Origin: Candidatus Moraniibacteriota bacterium
GTDB lineage: Bacteria; Patescibacteriota; Minisyncoccia; Moranbacterales; UBA1568
DNA length: 43,883 bases
NCBI GenBank assembly: GCA_018062205.1
Contig: JAGOSP010000008.1
Span: forward strand, 1-43,883
Direction of reading: 5' to 3'
Shown here: in pieces, positions 1 to 5,741 of the stretch
Position numbering within the stretch: position 1 is the first letter of the stretch
Layout of the letters: every line of letters starts with the position of its first letter
Translations under genes and position numbers: made by a program
Notes under the pieces: model-generated
What the model was told of the DNA's origin: nothing
What the model saw: only the letters and a program-made list of their open reading frames with translations
Databases searched by the model: none

Positions 1-80
1 ACTTAGTTACGATGAGAATCGTAACGGAGAATTATAGCACGAGATTGATTCGAAGTCAAATACTTGTTCGATCCCTACCA
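1..80 (+). other. Unidentified structured edge sequence
   Basis: No gene is visible here. A perfect 8-bp hairpin with a GAGA (GNRA) tetraloop lies at 6-25, and a TTCGATC heptamer resembling a tRNA T-loop occurs at 69-75. The flanking bases cannot form a T-stem, so I do not call a tRNA. Because a terminator follows at 92-119, this could be the 3' part of a structured RNA that begins before the window. Its identity is unresolved. Confidence 0.25.
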
Positions 81-91
81 ACCCTATACGA

Positions 92-119
92 AAAAAGAGG
101 CTATGAAGAGCCTCTTTTT
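92..119. terminator. Bidirectional intrinsic terminator
   Basis: An 11-bp stem (92-102 with 109-119) has a six-base loop, an A-run on the left arm and a T-run on the right. It can therefore stop transcription on either strand. On the minus strand it closes the three-gene set that ends at 172. On the plus strand it would end whatever RNA enters from the left edge. Confidence 0.75.
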
Positions 120-171
120 CAATGCTGTCCCTATGGGACGAAGTTGGAACCTATTTGATGTCTATTTCTTA

Positions 172-768
172 CTAATACCAAGCTTCTTGTATAGAGCAAA
201 ATTCCATCCTGTTCCCTACGGTACAACCTATTTGGAGTTCTTCGTCATTTTCCTTTAGAGGGAGGTAAAGTGAGTCATAGGTTCCTTCGTTGCAGCCATA
301 GTCCAACCTACGATTAGCTATGGTTGTTGTTGCTCCTGTAATAAAACGACAAGTTTGTTTGTTTTTTAAAATAATATACCAAGGCACGGCGTCTGTTTTT
401 TCGGTTTCTTTATCAAAATGGGGTCTGGATATCATTTTAAACATCATTGGATCTTCTTCGTATGGCTCACTTGGGCAAGAGATAATCGATTCATCACCAA
501 TCGGATCTTCGAAACAGGGATCATAAATACCATTACCAACTGAACATCTGAAGGCATCAGATCTGTTTGAACTTAGACTTGTTATCCAGCAGTCTGCTTT
601 TTTAAGGTCTGATGTATTTGACCCGTTATTTGAATTGGTGTAGTAATAGGTTTTTGTTTCAAATTTTTCAGTGTCGCTTTTTTGGAGAGAATAAATAACC
701 ATTGGAATAACAACGGCAATCAGAGTCCCGATTATCCATCTATGGTTTTTTGCTACGTATTCTCTCAT
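172..768 (-). CDS. Exported cysteine-containing protein, single N-terminal membrane anchor
   Basis: This 198-residue protein starts with a short basic stretch and one hydrophobic segment at about residues 10-28, followed by an extracytoplasmic domain. That domain has several spaced cysteines and recurrent phrases such as DCWITSLSSNRSDAFRC, IYDPCF and CRFITGATT. The pattern recalls a family of secreted actinobacterial proteins of unknown function (from memory, not searched). The cysteines suggest disulfides outside the cytoplasm. It is the last gene of a tight minus-strand trio, starting six bases after the TIR gene ends and running to the terminator at 92-119, so it is probably co-transcribed with it. 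Whether it belongs functionally with the TIR gene or is passenger cargo cannot be told from sequence. Confidence 0.7.
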   Translation of the reverse strand: MREYVAKNHRWIIGTLIAVVIPMVIYSLQKSDTEKFETKTYYYTNSNNGSNTSDLKKADCWITSLSSNRSDAFRCSVGNGIYDPCFEDPIGDESIISCPSEPYEEDPMMFKMISRPHFDKETEKTDAVPWYIILKNKQTCRFITGATTTIANRRLDYGCNEGTYDSLYLPLKENDEELQIGCTVGNRMEFCSIQEAWY

Positions 769-774
769 ACGGGC

Positions 775-1263
775 TTACCTTCCGGAATTTTTTGCTGCTT
801 TTTCTATCCAGTTGCCCATGTTGTTATACCCGTCGTCATTTACCCAATCATAGGTCGAGTACAGACTAGATAATTTCATTTTTTCACCATTTCTTGTTAT
901 TGACCAATCATCGAACGGGTTTCTTCCCTTAGCGCTTTTTAGTCCCTTGGAATTCTCCTTGTTGTGTATGTATATTCCAAGTAAGCCGTTCCCTTTTTTG
1001 TGGCTACTTTTTATCTCATAATTAATCCACTTTCTTCCCGCTGTATTTGATCCAATCAAAACAACAGTAACAGAGGTTCCGCCTAGTTGTTTATCGATCC
1101 ATTTTTCAATTTCAGAATCTTGTTTTTTCTTTACTTCTTCCCATTCTGCTGAATCAAAAAATCCAGCAGCCTTTCTTTCTTGTGTAACCCAGCTATTTCT
1201 TACCTGTGAAGCCCTCCAACAATCGGGAGCGTAGTGAAAGCTGAAAAATACGCGACGAGCCAT
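775..1263 (-). CDS. Thoeris ThsB-type TIR-like protein (DUF1863 family)
   Basis: The 162-residue protein matches the ThsB branch of TIR domains from end to end. It has the opening RRVFFSFHY strand, the QVRNSWV segment, a QLGGTSVTVVLIG core strand, the helix KWINYEI, then GNGLLGIYIH and a C-terminal YDWVNDDGYN motif. Glu83 in KWINYEI occupies the place of the TIR catalytic glutamate (the W-x-x-x-E pattern of NAD-processing TIRs). In Thoeris, ThsB senses phage infection and makes a cyclic or modified ADP-ribose signal that activates ThsA. No SIR2-SLOG or macro-domain ThsA is encoded here. The gene starts four bases after the membrane protein and ends six bases before the exported protein. The family call is strong; the signal made and the effector are unknown. 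Confidence 0.88.
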   Translation of the reverse strand: MARRVFFSFHYAPDCWRASQVRNSWVTQERKAAGFFDSAEWEEVKKKQDSEIEKWIDKQLGGTSVTVVLIGSNTAGRKWINYEIKSSHKKGNGLLGIYIHNKENSKGLKSAKGRNPFDDWSITRNGEKMKLSSLYSTYDWVNDDGYNNMGNWIEKAAKNSGR

Positions 1264-1267
1264 AAGC

Positions 1268-1669
1268 TTATCGTGTTAAATAAATTACAATTAACATTAT
1301 TATAATTAGTGGTGGATAAAACGATAATAGGGTTAGTGATCCCATGGAATTAATCCATGTGTTTTTACAGTAAACTTTATATTTGCTGGTATCCATTGAG
1401 AAATCTATCTCCTCCTCTTTTAGTTTTCTTACGTCATTGTACAACGCCCTAAATAATCTTTCTTGTGAAAGAAAATAGCCGTCTAAAATCCAAAAAATAA
1501 AAATAATAAAGAAGGAAATTAGCACGTATTCTGGTTTTGAGTCTTTTGCTGATAAGGCAAAAAGAGCGGATATCAACGTAATAGCCCACCCTTTTAAAAA
1601 GAACAAGTTCCCAGCCATTCTATTAATAGCGGTCTGTATAAATTCAAGGTGTTTTCGCTTATTATCCAT
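1268..1669 (-). CDS. Small three-helix membrane protein paired with TIR gene
   Basis: The 133-residue protein has hydrophobic segments at about residues 20-40, 47-68 and 108-131. Between the second and third lies a hydrophilic stretch containing the charged run QERLFRALYNDVRKLKEEE and the phrase DFSMDTS. The beginning (KHLEFIQTAINRMAGN, then KGW) looks like a conserved small membrane protein family that I recall from accessory regions, but I cannot name it. It has no SLOG, macro or other nucleotide-binding domain. As first gene of the trio it is a good candidate for a membrane-disrupting effector controlled by the downstream TIR protein, comparable to other short-membrane-protein defence effectors. 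That role is inference. Confidence 0.72.
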   Translation of the reverse strand: MDNKRKHLEFIQTAINRMAGNLFFLKGWAITLISALFALSAKDSKPEYVLISFFIIFIFWILDGYFLSQERLFRALYNDVRKLKEEEIDFSMDTSKYKVYCKNTWINSMGSLTLLSFYPPLIIIMLIVIYLTR

Positions 1670-1740
1670 ATTTGCTATAATGGTTCTAACAACTGAAATA
1701 TAGGCCTAAACTTAGCTTTAATCAAGCTGGGCATGGTCTG

Positions 1741-1850
1741 AAATCCTGCGTAACAATAACGGTCTCATGATCGGTACTTGTTACGCAGGTCTATGCTCGA
1801 AAGGGCGTAGGGTTTCCGCAAGGATTCCGCCGTCGTGAGACCTTTTTTGT
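1741..1850 (+). ncRNA. Candidate pseudoknotted structured RNA with terminal T-run
   Basis: A perfect 10-bp helix (1745-1754 with 1780-1789) encloses a 25-base loop. In that loop 1761-1771 can pair with 1832-1842 downstream (11 bp including two G-T pairs), forming an H-type pseudoknot. Between the two lies an 8-bp hairpin with a GAAA tetraloop (1791-1798/1803-1810) and a smaller GCAA-capped hairpin around 1816-1823. The downstream arm is followed by six T (1843-1848), as in an intrinsic terminator. It sits between the divergent TIR set and the DUF2726 gene. I recognise no known RNA family. It could be an independent ncRNA or the leader of the 1858 gene. Confidence 0.5.
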
Positions 1851-1857
1851 ATCCAAA

Positions 1858-2289
1858 ATGAAAAAGAAACAAATCGACAAAGTGCTGTATCTCAAGAATG
1901 ATTCATTGTTGACTCAATCGGAACAAAAGTTCTATTTCATTCTTGCTGAAATTCTTCAAGATCGTTATCTTATTTTCTCGAAGGTTCGTATCCCCGATAT
2001 CGTTCATATCCCAGAATGGTATAAACCATATTACTGGGCAATCTACTGGTGGGATAGGATCAAATCAAAACACGTCGACTTTCTCGTTTGTGATCGAAAC
2101 TCTTTTGAACCATTGCTTGTTATCGAAGTGGATGATCCGCTACATTTGTTGCCGAAGGGTAAAAAACGAGATGTCTTGGTAAACTTTGTTTTTCGCAAAG
2201 CACGCCTCCCAATTCTTCGCCTCACAGATAAATCTCTTGAGAATAAAAAGGCGCTAGAAGAATCGATTGAAAGTAGTCTTAAAAGTTGA
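1858..2289 (+). CDS. DUF2726-family nuclease-like protein
   Basis: The 143-residue protein has the DUF2726 layout: an N-terminal TQSEQKFYFIL segment, a central KVRIPDI, then KHVDFLVCD followed by LLVIEVDD and a closing RKARLPILRL. The spaced acidic residues in HVDF and IEVDD resemble the D...ExD arrangement of PD-(D/E)XK-fold nucleases, to which this family has been linked. Catalysis is not proven. Family members often occur alone or fused to helicase or zinc-ribbon domains; here it stands alone and about full length for the core domain. Its start lies nine bases after the T-run of the structured RNA, so the RNA could be its leader. Probable island cargo. Confidence 0.72.
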   Translation: MKKKQIDKVLYLKNDSLLTQSEQKFYFILAEILQDRYLIFSKVRIPDIVHIPEWYKPYYWAIYWWDRIKSKHVDFLVCDRNSFEPLLVIEVDDPLHLLPKGKKRDVLVNFVFRKARLPILRLTDKSLENKKALEESIESSLKS

Positions 2290-2343
2290 TTTTTATCTAA
2301 AAACAGAGCAGGATGGATTAGGAGATGAATTTATTTTAGTGCT

Positions 2344-2874
2344 ATGGAAAATCAATCAACAACTTTAGATAAGGCAGTAAAAGTCGCCATTACCGCAGGG
2401 GCTTTAATAGTAGCGCTATCAATCGCATACTATCTTGTTGTGTTTTTGCCACAAAAAGAAAAGGTGAGGTTGGAGGAACAGCGGCAAGAAAAATTGGCAG
2501 ACGAACAGAAGACGATGGAACAAAAAGAAAAAGAAGCAGCGAAAGAGGTAGCCATAAAAACGGAGAAGTGCTTCGAGGATGCAAAAAAATTTCATGAGGG
2601 CTACATTGAGTCTGTAACGGGTATTTATCAAGAGCCAAAGTACACTTATAACCAGAAGCTAGGACGGTGTTTGTATAGTGGTGGATATAATAAAAAATTG
2701 CGTCTTCTATCTGATGCAAATGCAGACAAGTTAGTAAAAACACCAGAATATTATTGGGAGAGAGTCGTAAAAGATGTGTATACAAATGAAACCATCTTAT
2801 CAGCATATAACTTTCAGGATACAGAAAGTATTAAGGCTTATTGGGATGAACACAGTAAGCTCATGGGTAATTAG
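2344..2874 (+). CDS. Membrane-anchored coiled-coil protein, function unknown
   Basis: The 176-residue protein has one transmembrane helix at about residues 14-36, then a highly charged Lys/Glu/Gln-rich helix (residues 37-75) that should form a coiled coil. A smaller globular end contains two cysteines (KCFEDAKKF and GRCLYSGG). I do not recognise the family. No clear ribosome binding site precedes this ATG. A GGAG sits 14 bases further up, directly next to another ATG that opens only a four-codon frame. It follows the DUF2726 gene by 54 bases on the same strand and precedes the hairpin region of the replicon, so it probably belongs to the island. Confidence 0.6.
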   Translation: MENQSTTLDKAVKVAITAGALIVALSIAYYLVVFLPQKEKVRLEEQRQEKLADEQKTMEQKEKEAAKEVAIKTEKCFEDAKKFHEGYIESVTGIYQEPKYTYNQKLGRCLYSGGYNKKLRLLSDANADKLVKTPEYYWERVVKDVYTNETILSAYNFQDTESIKAYWDEHSKLMGN

Positions 2875-2983
2875 TTTTCTAAGCGCTACTCTTGTATATT
2901 GACAAAAACCAATTCCTGATATAGCGTAGTCTTGGAAACTTGAAAACCGAGAAATCCCGCTATATATTACAAATCCAAATGCG

Positions 2984-3102
2984 CCCACCCTTACCTCCCG
3001 GTGGGATAGGACTATTGCTCAGACTTTAGCCCGAAATATCTGATAGGAGGTTTACACATTTTTAGGGATATCAATTCAGATTGATAGTTTGTGTAAACCT
3101 CC
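2984..3102. repeat. Two successive hairpins, candidate replication origin structure
   Basis: The non-coding stretch 2875-3179 contains a 6-bp hairpin (2984-2989 with 3000-3005). It is followed by a long hairpin in which 13 bases (3046-3058) pair perfectly with 3090-3102 and enclose a second perfect 7-bp hairpin (3069-3075/3080-3086, TCAG loop). Structures of this type are expected at double- or single-strand origins of rolling-circle replicons, and a Rep gene follows at 3410. The stems could equally form in an RNA that ends at the terminator just downstream. The origin assignment is inference. Confidence 0.5.
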
Positions 3103-3120
3103 GCTGGTAAAACAATAGGA

Positions 3121-3150
3121 AACCGACTTTCATTCTGAAGTCGGTTTTTT
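3121..3150 (+). terminator. Intrinsic terminator
   Basis: A perfect 9-bp stem (3121-3129 with 3138-3146) and an eight-base loop are followed by a run of T to 3150. It terminates plus-strand transcription from the 2344-2874 gene or from the hairpin region, and separates both from the rep transcription unit. Confidence 0.8.
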
Positions 3151-3179
3151 CGTTTCCCGGAATTCTTATTTTCTGGGAG

Positions 3180-3374
3180 ATGAAGCCACGGTTTAGCCAA
3201 GAATTACGAGATCGGATCAAGGCGTATTTCCAAAAACGCTGTGCTTTGACGATTTCCGACGATGAGGCCGATGAATATCTGGATTCGTTGGCTGATTTAT
3301 ATCAGGCGTTTAGCGAGATGCGACACCGCCCATCTTTTGCCGATAGGCAAAAGGGGCGGGGTCGCTCTTCTTAA
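3180..3374 (+). CDS. Small replicon protein of unknown function
   Basis: The 64-residue protein is acidic in the middle (SDDEADEYLDSLADLYQAF) and basic at both ends. It is probably helical, and similar short proteins occur near rep/recombinase genes in CPR elements (from memory). A GGGAG lies directly before the ATG, closer than the optimum. It precedes rep by 35 bases, so it may be a replication or copy-number accessory factor. Its last codons are written inside a strong hairpin (3320-3365), which constrains the C-terminal sequence. No catalytic motif is seen. Confidence 0.55.
   Translation: MKPRFSQELRDRIKAYFQKRCALTISDDEADEYLDSLADLYQAFSEMRHRPSFADRQKGRGRSS
3320..3365. repeat. 20-bp near-perfect hairpin before rep
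   Basis: The arms 3320-3341 and 3346-3365 pair over 20 bp with one mismatch and a two-base bulge, closed by a GATA loop. The stem is GC-rich, unlike the surroundings, and covers the end of the small gene, 45 bases upstream of rep. Candidate roles are a Rep nicking hairpin, an attenuator limiting rep expression, or a recombination structure. No strong T-run follows, so it is not a typical terminator. Confidence 0.6.
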
Positions 3375-3409
3375 CTTGATTATAACCACATTTAAACAGA
3401 ATTATTTTT

Positions 3410-4156
3410 ATGTACTATCATCGGAAAATCATCATCTCGGGGAAGTTTATCGAGCTCTACGAATACGAAAAAACGCTCCGGCGTGATTTCACGCGAAAGA
3501 AGAAAAAGAGACCGGATCCTGTGCAGGAGGAACTAGACGCCCGTATCGATCCGGAGCCGTCCGCAGGATCCAAGCAGGTGGAGAAACGCAAAGATTCGAT
3601 CTCTCGAACCCGAACGGAGATACGGCGGCTCATAAACTGCAATCAGGATTTCACGAAATTCTATACCCTGACATTCAAGGAAAATATCACCGATGTAAAA
3701 ATTGCGAACAAGCATTTTAGTAAATTCATCATGCGGATGGAGTATCGGTATGAAGATTTCAAATATGTTTCCGTCATCGAATTTCAAAAGCGTGGAGCTG
3801 TGCATTATCATTTCCTTTGTAATCTTCCCTACATCAAATCGAAAGAAGTCGAAACTATCTGGGGGTTTGGGTTTATCAAAATAAAAAGAATACAACACGT
3901 CACGAATCTCGGCGCGTATGTCTGCAAGTATCTGCAAAAGGACATGACGGACGGACGGCTGTTCAACAAAAAGAAATACTTCTGTTCAAAAAACCTTGAT
4001 CGACCGACGGAGATTTACGACGATCAGATCGTCGGACAACTCATTGCTCAATACGGTTTGGAAAGCGCGGCGGTTGAGTATGAATCGACTTTTTCCGGCG
4101 AGTATACCGGCAAGGTTGAATACAAACAGTTCCGATTGGAAGGAATCGACGCTTGA
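3410..4156 (+). CDS. Rolling-circle replication initiator (HUH endonuclease)
   Basis: The 248-residue protein carries the three motifs of HUH rolling-circle initiators. Motif 1 is FYTLTF at about residues 84-89. Motif 2 is the metal-binding His pair in GAVHYHFLC (His132 and His134). Motif 3 is GAYVCKYLQK, with the candidate nucleophile Tyr170 and Lys173. Such enzymes nick one strand at the origin, stay covalently bound through the tyrosine and start displacement synthesis. The single-tyrosine arrangement and size resemble plasmid and filamentous-phage-type Rep proteins. The N-terminal 75 residues are basic and less conserved. Two strong hairpins upstream are candidate origins, and the recombinase follows by 34 bases. 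All three motifs are intact, so it could still act on an excised circle. Confidence 0.85.
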   Translation: MYYHRKIIISGKFIELYEYEKTLRRDFTRKKKKRPDPVQEELDARIDPEPSAGSKQVEKRKDSISRTRTEIRRLINCNQDFTKFYTLTFKENITDVKIANKHFSKFIMRMEYRYEDFKYVSVIEFQKRGAVHYHFLCNLPYIKSKEVETIWGFGFIKIKRIQHVTNLGAYVCKYLQKDMTDGRLFNKKKYFCSKNLDRPTEIYDDQIVGQLIAQYGLESAAVEYESTFSGEYTGKVEYKQFRLEGIDA

Positions 4157-4190
4157 TTTTATCCGTTCATTTCTGTTACGTTGTACGGAT

Positions 4191-5729
4191 ATGAAATACA
4201 TCCTCTACGCCAGAAAATCCACCGAAAGCGATGATCGACAGGCAATGTCCATCGAATCGCAGGAAATAGAGCTTTTGAAAATGGCCGGAAGCCTCGGTTT
4301 CCGCATTGATAAGACATACAAGGAAAGCATGTCTGCCAAGCAAGTTGGTCGTCCGATCTTCGATGAAATGCTCCGGTATATCGGACAAAAAAAGGATTGT
4401 ATCGTGTTCGCCTGGAAAGTCGATCGACTGACTCGAAACATTTTTGACGGAGCAAAAATCATCGAGCTTTTGGAAAAAGGGAATATCAGGGAGATTCGGA
4501 CGATCGACAAGATCATCGTTGATAACCCGATCGACAAATTCATGCTCTCCATCGATTTCGGGGTCGGCAAGAAATATTCCGACGATCTTTCCGTCAATGT
4601 GAAACGAGGCAATAAGACGAAGCTTGAAAAGGGAGGCTGGCCGGGCGTCGCTCCGATCGGATATCTCAACGACAAGCTCGACAAGACGATCATCATCGAT
4701 GAGGAGCGCGCGCCCTACATTCGCGAGGCGTTCGATCTGTATGCGACCGGAGCATATAGCGTCATGGAGATAGCCACTATCCTGTATGAAAGCGGTCTGC
4801 GCACGCGGGCTGGTCGCAAGGTGCACAAGAGCAAGATTCATAAGATACTCACCAATCCTTTTTACACGGGGCTCATGCTTCGGCAAGGCAAGCTGTATCA
4901 GGGTTGCCACGAACCGGAGGTCTCCCATCAGGCGTTTGAAAAGGTGCAAGACGTTTTGTTTCGCAGAATCCCCACCAAAAGGAAGACGCTGTTTTTTCCC
5001 TTTCGAGGATATCTTAAATGCGGAGTCTGTGGCTGTGCCCATACCGCCAGCCGCAAGAAGGGGCACGATTATTACTACTGCACGAATGGCCGTGGTCTTT
5101 GTGGAGAGCACACAAGCTATATGCGGGCAGAAGACGTTGCGGCCATCGTGGCAACCCAGCTTGGAGAGATCAGGTTCGATGAAGAACTCATCGAATCAGC
5201 TTACCTTGCCAATAAGGAAAAGGGAGAACGCACCGAAATCTATCAGGAAACCTCGCGGGAAACCATCCTGAAAGGCCTCGAATTCATCTCCAAGAAAGAA
5301 TCGAAGCTCTTGGATAGTCATCTGTCCGATTTGATCACTACGGAGGTCTACGAGGCAAAAATGAAGGAATTGCACAACGAACGGGAGACGCTTCATTCCC
5401 AGCTCCGGAAAATCGGTCAAAAAACACGGGAGGGGCTTAGCACTTTGGAACAAATAAAAGAGGTGTTTTTGACCGCGAGCAAAGCCAAAAAAGATTTTCT
5501 CGATGCCGAGGACGAGCAAAAATCAAAAGTGCTGGAAAAGGTACTTTGGAACCTTGAAATCAAAGAGAAAGTTATGGCTTCTGCGAGCTTCAAAATGCCC
5601 TATGAAGCACTAAAAAAATCGCCCAAAAATGGCGACTTTTCACAAATGCTGGGGAGGAAGGGATCGAACCTTCGTATGGGGGCTTCAAAGGCCCCTGCCT
5701 TACCGCTTGGCTACTCCCCAAGAGTGTGA
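4191..5729 (+). CDS. Large serine recombinase (integrase/resolvase)
   Basis: I place the start at the ATG opening MKYILYARKST, because the upstream in-frame stretch lacks homology. Ser10 in YARKST is the catalytic serine. Arg residues downstream (for example DRLTRN) fit the resolvase fold. A recombinase domain with GVAPIGY and KIHKILTNPFYTG follows, then a zinc ribbon (CGVCG with CTNGRGLCG) near residues 275-310, then a long charged coiled coil. At 512 residues the length is normal for large serine recombinases that integrate or excise circles. The last roughly 25 codons run antisense through the tRNA-Gln gene, typical of an integrase whose attachment site lies at its own 3' end. It is the likely mover of this element. 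Confidence 0.88.
   Translation: MKYILYARKSTESDDRQAMSIESQEIELLKMAGSLGFRIDKTYKESMSAKQVGRPIFDEMLRYIGQKKDCIVFAWKVDRLTRNIFDGAKIIELLEKGNIREIRTIDKIIVDNPIDKFMLSIDFGVGKKYSDDLSVNVKRGNKTKLEKGGWPGVAPIGYLNDKLDKTIIIDEERAPYIREAFDLYATGAYSVMEIATILYESGLRTRAGRKVHKSKIHKILTNPFYTGLMLRQGKLYQGCHEPEVSHQAFEKVQDVLFRRIPTKRKTLFFPFRGYLKCGVCGCAHTASRKKGHDYYYCTNGRGLCGEHTSYMRAEDVAAIVATQLGEIRFDEELIESAYLANKEKGERTEIYQETSRETILKGLEFISKKESKLLDSHLSDLITTEVYEAKMKELHNERETLHSQLRKIGQKTREGLSTLEQIKEVFLTASKAKKDFLDAEDEQKSKVLEKVLWNLEIKEKVMASASFKMPYEALKKSPKNGDFSQMLGRKGSNLRMGASKAPALPLGYSPRV
5649..5720 (-). tRNA. tRNA-Gln (anticodon TTG)
   Basis: The minus strand folds into a complete cloverleaf. The 7-bp acceptor stem TGGGGAG/CTCCCCA has discriminator G, and the D-arm contains AAGCGGTAA. 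The 5-bp anticodon stem GGGGC/GCCCC has loop CTTTGAA, giving anticodon TTG. The T-arm GAAGG/CCTTC has loop TTCGATC. CCA is not encoded. It is the likely attachment site of the neighbouring element, since the recombinase ORF overlaps the entire gene on the other strand. Confidence 0.95.
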
Positions 5730-5741
5730 TTTTTTTTCTGA

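Larger units (their letters stand above)
1..5729. mobile_element. Integrated replicon/island ending at tRNA-Gln
   Basis: The segment carries a rolling-circle initiator, a large serine recombinase, large DNA hairpins and accessory cargo, and it stops inside a tRNA gene. Housekeeping genes begin immediately after it with dnaX. By eye, rep and the recombinase are richer in CG-containing codons than the flanking genes and the TIR cluster, which suggests a mosaic origin. The right boundary is supported by the recombinase running into the tRNA. No left boundary or matching repeat of the tRNA end is visible, so the element probably starts at or before the window edge. It may derive from a small plasmid or an ssDNA phage; no capsid or coat gene is present. 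The extent is inference. Confidence 0.6.

Noticed and set aside
60-80. tRNA 3' end with T-loop TTCGATC
   Set aside because: The five bases on each side of the loop do not pair, and no cloverleaf can be built from the visible upstream sequence.
1745-1789. Integron attC-like site (GTTACGC/GCGTAAC arms)
   Set aside because: The arms lack the RYYYAAC/GTTRRRY consensus, no integron integrase is present, and the pseudoknot pairing with 1832-1842 is better explained by RNA.
3996-4190. N-terminal extension of the recombinase
   Set aside because: It overlaps the rep coding region in another frame, and the conserved resolvase start is at 4191.
4176-5111. Minus-strand frame of 311 codons opposite the recombinase
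   Set aside because: Antisense shadow of a well-supported recombinase; no ribosome site or family.
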